From Psychromarinibacter sediminicola (GTDB taxonomy: Bacteria > Pseudomonadota > Alphaproteobacteria > Rhodobacterales > Rhodobacteraceae), in contig NZ_JARGYC010000008.1 in NCBI RefSeq assembly GCF_029168335.1, positions 33,470-97,469 of the forward strand: a stretch of 64,000 nucleotides of DNA, read 5' to 3'. How positions within the stretch are numbered: the stretch's first letter is position 1; each line of letters starts with the position of its first letter. Position numbers and translations under genes: made by a program. Positions 15,245-23,781 of this stretch are shown one piece after another. The notes under the pieces were generated by a model that was given only the letters and a program-made list of their open reading frames with translations, was not told the DNA's origin and ran no database searches.

Positions 15245-16927
15245 ATGAGGACTTCGGCTTTCGGGAAACTGCGCGACCTCGTGGGCTTCCTGGTCCGCGA
15301 TGGCGAGATGCTGCGCAGTCCGATCCTGCTCTACGCCGTCGGCGCCTCGGGCGCGCGCACCGGCATGATCTATGCGGTCAACGAGACCGCCGAGCGCGGC
15401 GGCGCCACCTGGGGCCTGTTCGGCCTTCTGGCGGCGGCGGTGGTCGGGTCGCTGGTGCTGTCGCACCAGGCGCGGGTGCATGGCATCGTGATGGTGGAGA
15501 ACCTCACGCTGAAGCTGCGCCGCCGGATATCCGACCACGTGCTGAGCGCCGATGTCGGCTTCTTCCAGTCGCGCGATCCGGGCGAGGTCTATTCCGCGCT
15601 GACCGGCCATGTCATGGCCCTCTCCGGCGCGTCGACCCGCCTGGTCGAGACGGTGCAGGCGGTGCTGCTGCTGCTGTTCTGCCTGGTCTACATGGCGCTG
15701 GAAAGCTGGCCGGCCGTCCCGGCCACCCTGGCGGCGCTGGCGCTGGGGCTGGCGGCCTTCGCGCTGGCCGAGCTTCCGGCGCGCAAGCTGCTGCGCCTGG
15801 CCAACGATAAGCGCGCCGAGTTCTACACCGCAATGAACGACATGCTGCGCGGCTACAAGGAGCTGCGCCTGCGCCAGGCGCGGCGGATCGACCTGGCCAA
15901 GCGCGTGGAACAGGTGGTCGAGGAGGCGCGCCTCCGCACGATCGCCGCGGAACGGATATTCTCGTTCAGCACGATGGCCGCGACCGCGGCGCTGGCCTTC
16001 CTGCTGGTCAGCATCGTGGTGCTGCTGCCGCCGCTCACCGGCGCGGGCAGCGTCGTGATCCTGCAGGTGCTGACCGTCGTGCTGTTCACCTTCGGACCGA
16101 TCGAGCGCGTCGTCGGATCGCTGCCGGCCTATGCGCGGGCCATCGTCGCATACGACCAGATGAACGAGGTGCTGGCGGACATGGCCCGCAACTCGGAATC
16201 CGAGGCGGTCCGGCGCGCGCCGGACAGCCGGCCCTCGTTCCGGCGGCTGGAGCTGCGCGGCGTGACCGCCATCCTGCGCCGGCCGACGCCGGCCGCGGGC
16301 AGCACGGTCGAGGACAGTTTCACCCTGGGGCCCATCGACCTGGTGCTGGAACCCGGCCAGTCGGTGTTCATCACCGGCGGAAACGGCATGGGAAAGTCCA
16401 CGCTGCTGCAGATCCTCACCGGCCTGCGCCACCCCGACGCGGGCGAGATCCTGGTCGACGGCGTTCCGGTCACCCGGGACACGGTGGGCGAGTATCGCGG
16501 CCTGTTCAGCGCCGTGTTCTCCGAGTTCCACCTGTTCCGCCAGCTCTACGGCCTGAGCGCGGACGAGCGGCAGCGCCTGCAGACCCATATCGAGGAGCTG
16601 GGCCTGGCGCATGGCGTCTCCATCGCCGACGACGCGTTTTCCTCGCTGGCCCTGTCGACCGGTCAGATGCGGCGGCTGGCGCTGTCCATCGCGCTGGCCG
16701 AGGAACGGCCGATCATCGTGCTGGACGAGTTCGCCGCCGACCAGGACCCGGTGCGCCGCGCCTTCTTCTACGACGTGCTGGTGCCGCGCCTGTCGCGTGC
16801 CGGGCAGCTGTTGATCGCGGTCACCCACGACGAGCACTGCTTCGGGAAATCCGACCGGCTGATCCGGATGGAGGACGGCAGGATCGTCTCGGACAAGCTG
16901 AACCGCCCCGCCGAGGCCAGCGCCTGA
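15245..16927 (+). CDS. ABC exporter of the cyclic-peptide (YojI/SyrD/PvdE) group, membrane plus ATPase
   Basis: 560 residues: an N-terminal six-helix transmembrane domain (about 20-290) fused to an ATPase domain (about 330-550). Walker A is GGNGMGKST (about 378), the signature is LSTGQMRRLAL (about 470), and Walker B is IIVLDEFAADQDP (about 489). The DE-[FW]-AADQDP form is characteristic of the YojI/SyrD/PvdE group, which exports peptides and siderophore precursors. AAGGGA precedes the ATG. There are no peptide synthetase genes nearby; it lies 50 bases after the CDP-alcohol phosphotransferase, so it more likely moves a lipid or head-group intermediate. That is inference. Tandem hairpins follow at 16948. 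Confidence 0.75.
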   Translation: MRTSAFGKLRDLVGFLVRDGEMLRSPILLYAVGASGARTGMIYAVNETAERGGATWGLFGLLAAAVVGSLVLSHQARVHGIVMVENLTLKLRRRISDHVLSADVGFFQSRDPGEVYSALTGHVMALSGASTRLVETVQAVLLLLFCLVYMALESWPAVPATLAALALGLAAFALAELPARKLLRLANDKRAEFYTAMNDMLRGYKELRLRQARRIDLAKRVEQVVEEARLRTIAAERIFSFSTMAATAALAFLLVSIVVLLPPLTGAGSVVILQVLTVVLFTFGPIERVVGSLPAYARAIVAYDQMNEVLADMARNSESEAVRRAPDSRPSFRRLELRGVTAILRRPTPAAGSTVEDSFTLGPIDLVLEPGQSVFITGGNGMGKSTLLQILTGLRHPDAGEILVDGVPVTRDTVGEYRGLFSAVFSEFHLFRQLYGLSADERQRLQTHIEELGLAHGVSIADDAFSSLALSTGQMRRLALSIALAEERPIIVLDEFAADQDPVRRAFFYDVLVPRLSRAGQLLIAVTHDEHCFGKSDRLIRMEDGRIVSDKLNRPAEASA

Positions 16928-16947
16928 CGACCCCGCCCGAAGCGGCG

Positions 16948-16991
16948 AAAATTCTTCGAAGAATTTTGCCAAAACTCTTTCAAGAGTTTTG
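16948..16991. terminator. pair of perfect hairpins between convergent genes
   Basis: A perfect 20-base palindrome, AAAATTCTTC and its complement, spans 16948-16967. Two bases later CAAAACTCTT (16970-16979) pairs with AAGAGTTTTG (16982-16991). The pair lies between the convergent ABC exporter and the SARP-type regulator. The same two-hairpin design recurs at 22651 and 63943, with a single hairpin at 25643, always after gene ends. It could terminate transcription in both directions. Confidence 0.6.
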
Positions 16992-17009
16992 TGCGCCCGG
17001 TCCTGCCGG

Positions 17010-19289
17010 TCAGTCCATCGACAGCCGCTGCTGCAACGCCCGCGCCGCCCGGATATCGGCCATCGGCGGCCCGCCGGTCTCCACCGCGGCGAGCCCCGCC
17101 TCCAGCCGGGCCGCCGCCTCCTTCGGCCGGCCCGCCCGCCGCAGATGCGCCGCGAAGCCCACCGCGGCGCGGAGTTCGAACAGCCCCGCGCCAATCCGCC
17201 GCGCCGCCTCGATCGCCGCCATGTAGGCGCCCTCGGCCTGCCCGTCGCCGCCATGGCCCTGCCGCACCAGCGCAAGCGCCTGCAACCGCAGGAGTTCGGG
17301 CTCCACCACCTGCACGCCGCTCGCGGTGCCATGCGACAGCCCCTCGTCCGCCAGCACCAGCGCCTCGCCGGCGCGCCCCGCCTCCAGGCCCGCTTCGGCC
17401 ATCCAGGCATGGAAGAACGGCACCATCAGCACGCCGCCCGCCGCGCGATACGCCGCCAGCGCCTCGGACATCTGCGCCGCCCCGGCGGCGTTGCCCATCC
17501 GGTCGCGCGCCCGTCCCACCAGCCCCAGCGCCACCGCCTGCCACTGGGGCCGGCCCCGCGCGGCGCCGAAGGCCGCGCGCGCGGCGGCCTGCGCGCTGCG
17601 GGTCTCGCCGAGATCCTCCTGCATCGCCGCCGCGATCACCTGGCACAGCATCAGCGTGGCCGGCCGCTCCGCGCCCTCGCATTCGCTCAGCACCCGGCGC
17701 AGCGTCTCGCCCGCCGGCCCGGGGCGGCCGCGCAGCGCCTGGGTCCAGGCCAGGAGCGCCCGGCCGGTCAGCCCGGGGTCGTAGCCATGCCCGTCCGGCA
17801 GGCTGTGCAGCGTCTCGGCCGTCACAAGCGCCTCTTCGGCCGCCGCCAGCCGCCCGCGGACCAGGGCCAGCCCGCCGGTCATCACCGCCGCCAGCCCCGG
17901 CCCCGTGCCGGGCAGCGCCGCCGCCCGGTCCGCCGCCTGCCGCGCCGTGTCGAGCGCGCCCCGGGCCATCGCCCGGCGCCAAGCGCGCCACGGCTCCGCC
18001 CCGGGCGGTTCCGTCTCGGCCGGCGCTGACTCGGCCGGCGCCCCGCCGGTCTCCGCCGGGGCCGAGACGCGCAGCAGCCCGTCGGCAGGCCCCGGCGCAA
18101 GGTCGAAGGACTCCGCCAGGGCCCCGCCCAGGTCGGCGGCCGCCAGCACCTCCCCTGGCCCGGCCAGGGCGGCCGAGCGCGCCGCGGCGTGCAGCGCCAC
18201 GCTGGCCAGGCCGGCGGTGCCGATCACGGCCAGCGCCCCCCGGGCCAGCCCGCCGGCGGGATACATCGCCGGCGCCCCGGCCAGCGGCACCGGCTCTGCC
18301 GTCACCATCAGCGCCGCAAGCGCCGCCGCCTCCGGTTCGGCGAACAGCGCCACGACGCGGTCGCCGGGGCCCGACAGGCTGCGCCCGCCCAGCTCCGCCA
18401 CGGTCCGGCGCGCGAAGTCCGAGAACTGGGTCTGCGCCTCGTAGAGCGCCACCGGGTCGAACCCGGTGTCGAGAGCCGCCGCCTCCGGCAGGACCAGCAC
18501 CAGCGCCGCCGCGGAGGTGCCCCCGTCGTCCGCCTCCGCCTCCGGCGGCAGGGGCGGCATGTCGGGCCGCGCCCGGATCTCTTCGGCGAGCGCGCGCGTC
18601 TCCGCCGACGGGTCCACATGCAGCTGCCGCTGCAGCACCGCGCGGCAGGTCTCGTACTGGCGCAGCGCCGCCGCCTTGCGCCCGGCCTCCGCCAGCGCCC
18701 GCATCAGCGCGCGATGCGCCGGCTCGCGCAGCGGGTCGACCGCCAGGACCGCCTCGGCCGCGCGGATCACCTGCGGCGGCGCACCGGCCTCGACACTGGC
18801 GCGCAGCTGTTCGTCCAGCGCGCCCAGGGCCAGCGCCTTCAGCCGCGCCCGCTCCGCCTCCAGCCAGTCGGTGAAGGGCTCGGAGCGCAGGCTCAGCCCG
18901 TCCAGGAAGTCGCCGCCGTAAAGCGCCGCCGCTTCGCGCAGATCGCCCTGGCTGCCGCCGGCGATCCGCCGCTCCATCTCGGTCACGTCGGCCAGGGACG
19001 TCCCCCCAGTGAAGCGCAACGTGGCCTTGCCGGTCTCGATCGGGTCCAGCCCGGCACCCCGGAGCGCCTTGCGCAGCACCGCCAGCTCCTGCCGCAGGCT
19101 GGCGCGGGCCTGCGGCGTGCCGCTGTCGGGCCAGAGCAGGTCGGCGACGTCGTCGCGCGACAGCGTGCGCCCGCCCGATTGCAGGAGATAGGCGAGAAGC
19201 GCCCAGCTCCGGCGCGAGGTAAGGCGGACGGGCGCGCCATCCACCGCCGTCAGGCTCGGCTGCCCAAGCACCCTGATCCGTACCGTCAT
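17010..19289 (-). CDS. SARP/BTAD-type transcriptional regulator with cyclase-like and TPR-like regions
   Basis: About 759 residues. The order is an OmpR-like winged helix (about 1-90: IRVLGQPSLTAVDGAPVRL, then SRRSWALLAYLL and LLWPD), a BTAD helical domain (about 95-245, with EPFTDWLEAER and EPAHRALMRALAEAG), a region resembling a degenerate class III nucleotide cyclase (about 260-420: ELGGRSLSGPGDRVVALFAEPE, later AARSAALAGPGEVL), and a long alanine-rich TPR-like tail. Such regulators activate biosynthetic clusters, best known in actinomycetes. Convergent with the last gene of the lipid locus, it is a candidate regulator of it. I prefer the ATG at 19289 (AAGGG upstream, homology begins there); the ATG at 19313 is possible. 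Confidence 0.75.
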   Translation of the reverse strand: MTVRIRVLGQPSLTAVDGAPVRLTSRRSWALLAYLLQSGGRTLSRDDVADLLWPDSGTPQARASLRQELAVLRKALRGAGLDPIETGKATLRFTGGTSLADVTEMERRIAGGSQGDLREAAALYGGDFLDGLSLRSEPFTDWLEAERARLKALALGALDEQLRASVEAGAPPQVIRAAEAVLAVDPLREPAHRALMRALAEAGRKAAALRQYETCRAVLQRQLHVDPSAETRALAEEIRARPDMPPLPPEAEADDGGTSAAALVLVLPEAAALDTGFDPVALYEAQTQFSDFARRTVAELGGRSLSGPGDRVVALFAEPEAAALAALMVTAEPVPLAGAPAMYPAGGLARGALAVIGTAGLASVALHAAARSAALAGPGEVLAAADLGGALAESFDLAPGPADGLLRVSAPAETGGAPAESAPAETEPPGAEPWRAWRRAMARGALDTARQAADRAAALPGTGPGLAAVMTGGLALVRGRLAAAEEALVTAETLHSLPDGHGYDPGLTGRALLAWTQALRGRPGPAGETLRRVLSECEGAERPATLMLCQVIAAAMQEDLGETRSAQAAARAAFGAARGRPQWQAVALGLVGRARDRMGNAAGAAQMSEALAAYRAAGGVLMVPFFHAWMAEAGLEAGRAGEALVLADEGLSHGTASGVQVVEPELLRLQALALVRQGHGGDGQAEGAYMAAIEAARRIGAGLFELRAAVGFAAHLRRAGRPKEAAARLEAGLAAVETGGPPMADIRAARALQQRLSMD

Positions 19290-19436
19290 CCGCGCCCTTG
19301 CCGCCTTATCCATCGCCGCGCGCCGTCCCGACGGTCCGCGAGTCGTCCGCCCGTTCCGACGGGGCGGAGCATGCGCGCCCGCGCGCCGGATTCACAGGGT
19401 CTTTTTGCGGAATTTTTGCGGCCGGCGCGTTCCGGC

Positions 19437-20177
19437 CTATCCGGCCCGCGGAACGGCGGCCGCGCGCGTCGGTTGCGCCAGCGCCACGAGGAGGCCGGCG
19501 AACAGGGCATGCCCCGCGGCGAAGACGATCGCGTAGGTCCACAGGGCGTCTCCGGCCAGTTCCGGCAACAGGACGCGGCCGAACAGGACATTCGCGCCGC
19601 CATGCACGGCCGCCACCAGCAGGATGTTCATGCCGGCCACGCGCAGCGCCATGTAGGCCAGCGCCGCACCGGACGCCATCACGGCGGCGGGCAGCCCGTC
19701 GGGCAGATGAAACAGCGCCACGGCCATGGTCGAAATGCCGAAGGCGACCGGCAGCGCTCCCCCGAATATCTTCAGCACCGCCTCGCGAAAGAACAACTCC
19801 TGGGCGAGTGCAACGACGAGGATCTGCACGGCAAGCCCCCATCCGAGCGCGCTCCAATCGGGCACGTGGATGTAGTAACTTGTGAAGATCGCCCCGCAAG
19901 AGACTGTCACCAAAACAAGAATCGGAATTGCGAAACAAAGCGTCCCGGTTTTTTGCCAGGACCAGCCCAGGCGGTCGACGCCGTATTGGCGGCGGCCGGG
20001 CGCCCGAATCACATGGACGACATCGCGTCCCAGAACGATCAGCGCGGCCATGAGCGTGGCACAACCCACGAGCGAAAGCGCCACGAGCCGATCCGTTTCG
20101 ACCCAGCCCTGCCGCAGGACCTCGGAGAGCCCGGCGACAAAAAACAAGAGAACAGCGAAGGTTAGCGGCATCCCCAT
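19437..20177 (-). CDS. CPBP-family intramembrane protease-like protein
   Basis: About 246 residues, strongly hydrophobic with about seven to eight membrane segments. CPBP (Abi/Rce1-like) motifs are present: AQELFFREAVLKIFGG for motif 1, FHLP for motif 2 and HGGAN for the last histidine motif. Motif 1 normally reads EExxxR; here the first glutamate is Q. Members are membrane metalloproteases or inactive relatives. The start is uncertain: ATG codons at 20177 and 20171 follow a TTG at 20204, and none has a strong ribosome-binding site. The gene and its upstream DNA are less GC-rich than the neighbours. No functional partner is evident. Confidence 0.7.
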   Translation of the reverse strand: MGMPLTFAVLLFFVAGLSEVLRQGWVETDRLVALSLVGCATLMAALIVLGRDVVHVIRAPGRRQYGVDRLGWSWQKTGTLCFAIPILVLVTVSCGAIFTSYYIHVPDWSALGWGLAVQILVVALAQELFFREAVLKIFGGALPVAFGISTMAVALFHLPDGLPAAVMASGAALAYMALRVAGMNILLVAAVHGGANVLFGRVLLPELAGDALWTYAIVFAAGHALFAGLLVALAQPTRAAAVPRAG

Positions 20178-20344
20178 CCCGCAGTTGCGTATTTGCCATA
20201 GCAACGCGAATTCTTGATTCCGTCAACCCGTTATCTGTTGGAATTTACCGATTCCAAGATCTCGCGCGCGCCACCGTCCAGCCGGGCGCTCACGGTCCCG
20301 CAACGACTCCAGAATTTCAACCGAAAGTTGTTACACCGGACCGG

Positions 20345-21532
20345 TCACTGCGCCTCCTCGGCCGCCTCGACCCGAAGCGCCGCGATCTGTGCCAGCGCCG
20401 TGTTCAGCTGCTCGCCGAGCGAGGCGATCTGCGACTGCGCATTGGCCAGCGCCTCCTCCCGCGCGTCGAGCTCGTCTTGCAGCGCCTGCGTCTCCGCGCG
20501 CAGGGCGTCGATCATGTCCGCCCGGGCCGCGGCCGTCTGCTCCGCCTCGGCCCCGGCGGCCAGGGCGACGGCCAGCTGCTCCTCCAGTTCCGCCTTTTCG
20601 CCGCGCAGCGCCTCGATGCGCCCGGCCGTGCCGGACAGCTCGGCCGACAGTTCCATCTCGCGCGCCGTCGCCGCCTCCATCTGCGCCTTGAGCGTCGCCA
20701 GCCGGTCCCCGGCCGCCGCGCCCGCGGCACGCGCCTCGGCCAGCGCCGCCTCGAGCTCCGCGATTCGCGCCTGCTGCGCCGCGCCGCGCCCGGCTTCCTC
20801 GATCGACAGCTGCAGCATCGTGTTCAGCATCCGCTCGGTCGGATTGCGCGGCTCCGACAGGCGCAACAGCCCCGCCGCCGCCGGCAGATGCGGCGCGCCA
20901 TCCTGCTCCACCGCCATCCGGATCGCGGTGCGGTAGCTGCGCAGCGCCGCCGGCCGCTGGCCCTGCGCCTCGGATATCCGGCCGAGATTGTAGGCGAGCC
21001 GCGGCAGGTCCGGCTCGGCCGCGCGCGCCCGCGAACAGGTCCACAGCGCCGCGTCGGCGTCGATCTCGGGCACGGCCACGCCGCCGGCCCCGGCGCTCAG
21101 CCCCGGATCCTCCGGGTCGCCGGCCAGCCGGTCGCAGGCCGCCACCAGCCCCGCGCGCCGGTCGGCCTCCGCCTGCAGCTCCGCCAGCCGCCGCCGCGCC
21201 TCGGCCGCGAAGGCGCCGTCGGGATGGGCGTCGAGATAGCGGCGGAACCCCTCCTGCGTGTTGGCCGCGACAACCTCGTCCCACAGCACCTGCTCGGGGC
21301 CCGGCACGGAATCGGCGGTCGGCGCCGTGGGCGCGCCGCCGAAGGTGAAATCCTCCAGCGACGGCGCCGCCGCATCGGTCTCCTTCGGCGCGGGGTCGGG
21401 CTTGGTCGCCTCCGGCGGCGCCGGCTCGGCCGGCGCATCGAAGACGAACCCGCCGCCCTGCGCGAGCGCCGCTGCGGCAGAGGCCAGGACAAGGGGCGGG
21501 ACGAGACGCAGGCGGGATACGGTCCGGCGCAT
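20345..21532 (-). CDS. secreted coiled-coil protein of unknown function
   Basis: 395 residues. A signal peptide is likely (MRRTVSRLRLVPPLVLASAAAALAQ). A Pro/Ala-rich stretch follows to about residue 75, then a helical segment with WDEVVAANTQEGFRRYLDAH and PDGAFAAEARRRLAEL, a pattern seen in TPR/Sel1-like linkers of secreted caspase-like and chaperone proteins. A second TPR-like unit covers PRLAYNLGRISEAQGQRPAAL. From about residue 255 to the end it is a long Ala/Glu/Gln-rich coiled coil. It is presumably periplasmic. No catalytic residues are recognisable. The ATG has GAGGT upstream. It is flanked by unrelated genes, so no role is proposed. Confidence 0.7.
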   Translation of the reverse strand: MRRTVSRLRLVPPLVLASAAAALAQGGGFVFDAPAEPAPPEATKPDPAPKETDAAAPSLEDFTFGGAPTAPTADSVPGPEQVLWDEVVAANTQEGFRRYLDAHPDGAFAAEARRRLAELQAEADRRAGLVAACDRLAGDPEDPGLSAGAGGVAVPEIDADAALWTCSRARAAEPDLPRLAYNLGRISEAQGQRPAALRSYRTAIRMAVEQDGAPHLPAAAGLLRLSEPRNPTERMLNTMLQLSIEEAGRGAAQQARIAELEAALAEARAAGAAAGDRLATLKAQMEAATAREMELSAELSGTAGRIEALRGEKAELEEQLAVALAAGAEAEQTAAARADMIDALRAETQALQDELDAREEALANAQSQIASLGEQLNTALAQIAALRVEAAEEAQ

Positions 21533-21820
21533 GGGACACCTCTGGCAATCGGGTCAATCAACCCGGCAAGTATTGCCGGATTCCGACGCCCGATCAAATG
21601 TCCAGACTCGGCCGCCGCACCTGCCGCCGCCTGGCGTCGATGCGGCCGTTTGGCAACGATTGGCGCCGCATTGGAACCAAACACCACAATGGTGCCGCAT
21701 TTTCGCCTGGCACCGGCCCAATCCCCGTGGTTCCCTGCGGCTTAAGGTCCCGATGGGGCTAGGCTTTCATCAGGGACCGGCGCGGCGCGCGAAGCGTCGC
21801 GATTCTGAGGAGAGCGACCC

Positions 21821-21973
21821 ATGGCAGAGAAACCGAAGACGTCCGAGGACCAGCAGCCGGAGCCGACCGTCCGCGCCTGGCCGATGCCGTTCCACAACCA
21901 GCGCCGCCTGTACCGCCCGGAGGACACGCCGGAGGCCAAGCGCACCGTTTTCACGGACTGGGCCAGCATCTGA
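21821..21973 (+). CDS. small 50-residue protein, unknown
   Basis: A 50-codon frame with a good ribosome-binding site (GAGGAG, about 9 bases before the ATG). The product starts MAEKPKTSEDQQPEPTVRAW and continues PMPFHNQRRLYRPEDTPEAK, ending FTDWASI. It is charged, proline-rich, without a signal peptide or membrane segment. The strong start signal and position 118 bases before a DUF4112 gene on the same strand support it as real. I do not recognise the family. Confidence 0.5.
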   Translation: MAEKPKTSEDQQPEPTVRAWPMPFHNQRRLYRPEDTPEAKRTVFTDWASI

Positions 21974-22091
21974 TCCGCGGCCATCTGGTCTGCGTCCCTG
22001 CCGCGCCCCCGGGCGCCCGACGGCGCGGGAACCGGCCGGCCGGCCGCCGCGTTGCCTTTGCGACCGTCCCGAGACGCAAAGGACAGCACCG

Positions 22092-22505
22092 ATGCAGGCC
22101 GACACCGCCCACGGAGTCCAGCGCCGCCCCGCCGCGCGGCCGCGCCCGCTGAGCGCCTATCGCCGGGACGAGCTGGCCCGGCTGGAGGATCTCGCCCACC
22201 GGATGGACACCATGTTCCGCATCCCGATGACGGAAATCCGGGTGGGGCTCGACACGATCCTGGGCCTGATCCCCGGCATCGGCGACACTGCCACGGCCAT
22301 ACCCGCAGGCTATATCGTCTATCGCGGATACAAGCTCGGGGCGCCGAAGTCGTTGCTGGTGCGCATGGGGGTGAATGCCGGCATCGACTGGCTGATCGGG
22401 AGCATCCCGCTCGTCGGCGACCTGTTCGATCTGGGCTTCAAGGCCAACCGCCGCAACGTGCGGCTTCTGCGCCGGCATTTCGAACGCACCGCCGCGCCGG
22501 CCTGA
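22092..22505 (+). CDS. DUF4112 domain membrane protein
   Basis: 137 residues. Residues about 30-130 match DUF4112: [33 protein letters not shown], a hydrophobic segment, then [26 protein letters not shown]. The repeated PGIGD / PLVGDLFD hairpin-like hydrophobic segments suggest re-entrant or membrane-embedded helices. The function of the family is unknown. The ATG at 22092 is the first in frame that keeps the domain intact. It may be co-transcribed with the small protein at 21821. Confidence 0.8.
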   Translation: MQADTAHGVQRRPAARPRPLSAYRRDELARLEDLAHRMDTMFRIPMTEIRVGLDTILGLIPGIGDTATAIPAGYIVYRGYKLGAPKSLLVRMGVNAGIDWLIGSIPLVGDLFDLGFKANRRNVRLLRRHFERTAAPA

Positions 22506-22599
22506 CAGCGCTGTCCGTTACACCTTGCGTGGTGGCGGGCCGCCTGCACGGGCAATTGCAGCACAGAGATCGCCGCGGCTCCCCCCGCAGCCGAACGCG

Positions 22600-22633
22600 A
22601 AAGGCCCGGACCACCGCCGCGGCCCGGGCCTTT
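22600..22633. terminator. hairpin terminator between DUF4112 gene and ndk
   Basis: AAAGGCCCGG (22600-22609) pairs with CCGGGCCTTT (22624-22633) around a 14-base loop. The stem ends in A on one side and T on the other, so it can act as a terminator for either of the two convergent genes. Two further hairpins follow at 22651-22696. Confidence 0.65.
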
Positions 22634-22650
22634 GCATCACCATCGCCGAC

Positions 22651-22696
22651 CGGACTTTTTCGAAAAGTCCGACCCGGATTATTCGCAATAATCCGG
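22651..22696. terminator. pair of perfect hairpins 3' of ndk
   Basis: CGGACTTTT (22651-22659) pairs with AAAAGTCCG (22663-22671). Two bases on, CCGGATTATT (22674-22683) pairs with AATAATCCGG (22687-22696). They end eight bases before the ndk stop codon on the minus strand. The two-hairpin design and two-base spacing are the same as at 16948, although the stem sequences differ. Confidence 0.6.
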
Positions 22697-22703
22697 AAAC
22701 GGG

Positions 22704-23126
22704 TCAGCCGACCAGTTCGATCCCGGCGAAGAAGTAGGAAATCTCGACCGCCGCGGTCTCCGGCGCGTCCGAGCCGTGGACCGAGTTCTCGCCCACCGAT
22801 TCCGCGAATTCGGCCCGGATCGTCCCCGGCGCGGCCTCGGCGGGGTTGGTCGCGCCCATCACCTCGCGGTTCTTGGCGATGGCGCCCTCGCCTTCCAGCA
22901 CCTGCACCACGACCGGGCCGGAGGCCATGAAGTCGCACAGCTCGTCGTAGAACGGCCGCTCCTTGTGGACCTCGTAGAAGGTGCCCGCCTGCGCCTTCGT
23001 CAGCTTGATCCGTTTCTGCGCGATGATGCGCAGGCCCGCTTCCTCGAACTTGGCGTTGATCTTGCCGGTCAGGTTACGGCTGGTGGCGTCCGGCTTGATG
23101 ATCGACAGGGTGCGCTCGGTGGCCAT
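22704..23126 (-). CDS. ndk: nucleoside diphosphate kinase
   Basis: 140 residues, the standard length. Ndk moves the gamma-phosphate between nucleoside triphosphates and diphosphates by a phospho-histidine. The catalytic histidine is H117 in NSVHGSD. Other family marks are the opening TLSIIKPDA, the Kpn-loop region [13 protein letters not shown] and the [11 protein letters not shown] segment. It is cytoplasmic. GAGGAG precedes the ATG. It is monocistronic, facing away from the DUF6636 gene and followed by three hairpins. Confidence 0.97.
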   Translation of the reverse strand: MATERTLSIIKPDATSRNLTGKINAKFEEAGLRIIAQKRIKLTKAQAGTFYEVHKERPFYDELCDFMASGPVVVQVLEGEGAIAKNREVMGATNPAEAAPGTIRAEFAESVGENSVHGSDAPETAAVEISYFFAGIELVG

Positions 23127-23251
23127 GGGGGTCTCTCCTCGAAAGAAAGGCCGGACGGGGACGGTCCGGCGCGTTGGGTCGGCAGCCCGTTAGCATGAGG
23201 GTCGGGGTTTGAAAAGTGGCCACCGCGCCGCCGCCCGGCCCCGCCCCGGCG

Positions 23252-23653
23252 TCAGAAGACCGACTGCGACTCGGGGCTCAGCGTGAAGCCGTGCGCCTCG
23301 GCGTTCATGCAGGTCATGCCGGTCTCTTCGGAAAAGCAGATCACCCCGCCGATCCCGTGGCTGTAGCCCGGCGGCATCTTCTGCACCTCGGGGTCGGCGA
23401 CGGTGTCGCCGGCGCAGATCGGCCGCCCCGGCCCGCGCACGCCGAGCTCGAAGGCATGACCCCAGTCCAGGGCGCAGTCCTCCGGCGGGTCGGCAAAGCT
23501 CGCCTCGCCCCCGACGACGTCGCAGCGCACCCGATTGCGCGCGCCGCCGTGGAAGATCACGCAATGCACGCCGCCGTCCGGGGTCTGGAACGGCAGGGTC
23601 TCCTCGGCGGCGGCCGGGACGGCGAGACACAGGACAAGGGCGGCAAGACGCAT
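23252..23653 (-). CDS. secreted DUF6636-like protein
   Basis: 133 residues with a clear signal peptide (MRLAALVLCLAVPAAA). The mature domain has the conserved pattern FQTPDGGVHCVIFHG, VRCDVVGG, CALDWGHAFELG, ICAGDTV and GMTCMNAEAHGFTLS. Six cysteines suggest disulfide bonds in the periplasm. The family has no known activity. The start at 23653 has GGAGG seven bases upstream. Confidence 0.7.
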   Translation of the reverse strand: MRLAALVLCLAVPAAAEETLPFQTPDGGVHCVIFHGGARNRVRCDVVGGEASFADPPEDCALDWGHAFELGVRGPGRPICAGDTVADPEVQKMPPGYSHGIGGVICFSEETGMTCMNAEAHGFTLSPESQSVF

Positions 23654-23781
23654 TCGGAACCTCCGGGCTTGGCGCCAGCCTAGCCCCGGCCGCCCCGCGA
23701 CGGGAAGGGGGAACGCGCCGATCCCGCGCGCGGCGTCCCCCGCCATTGACATCCGCCCGCGCCCGCCGCATCCCCGCGCCC

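Noticed and set aside
15245..16927. Siderophore or lipopeptide exporter as part of an NRPS cluster
   Set aside because: The subfamily fits, but no synthetase, tailoring or uptake genes occur in the window.
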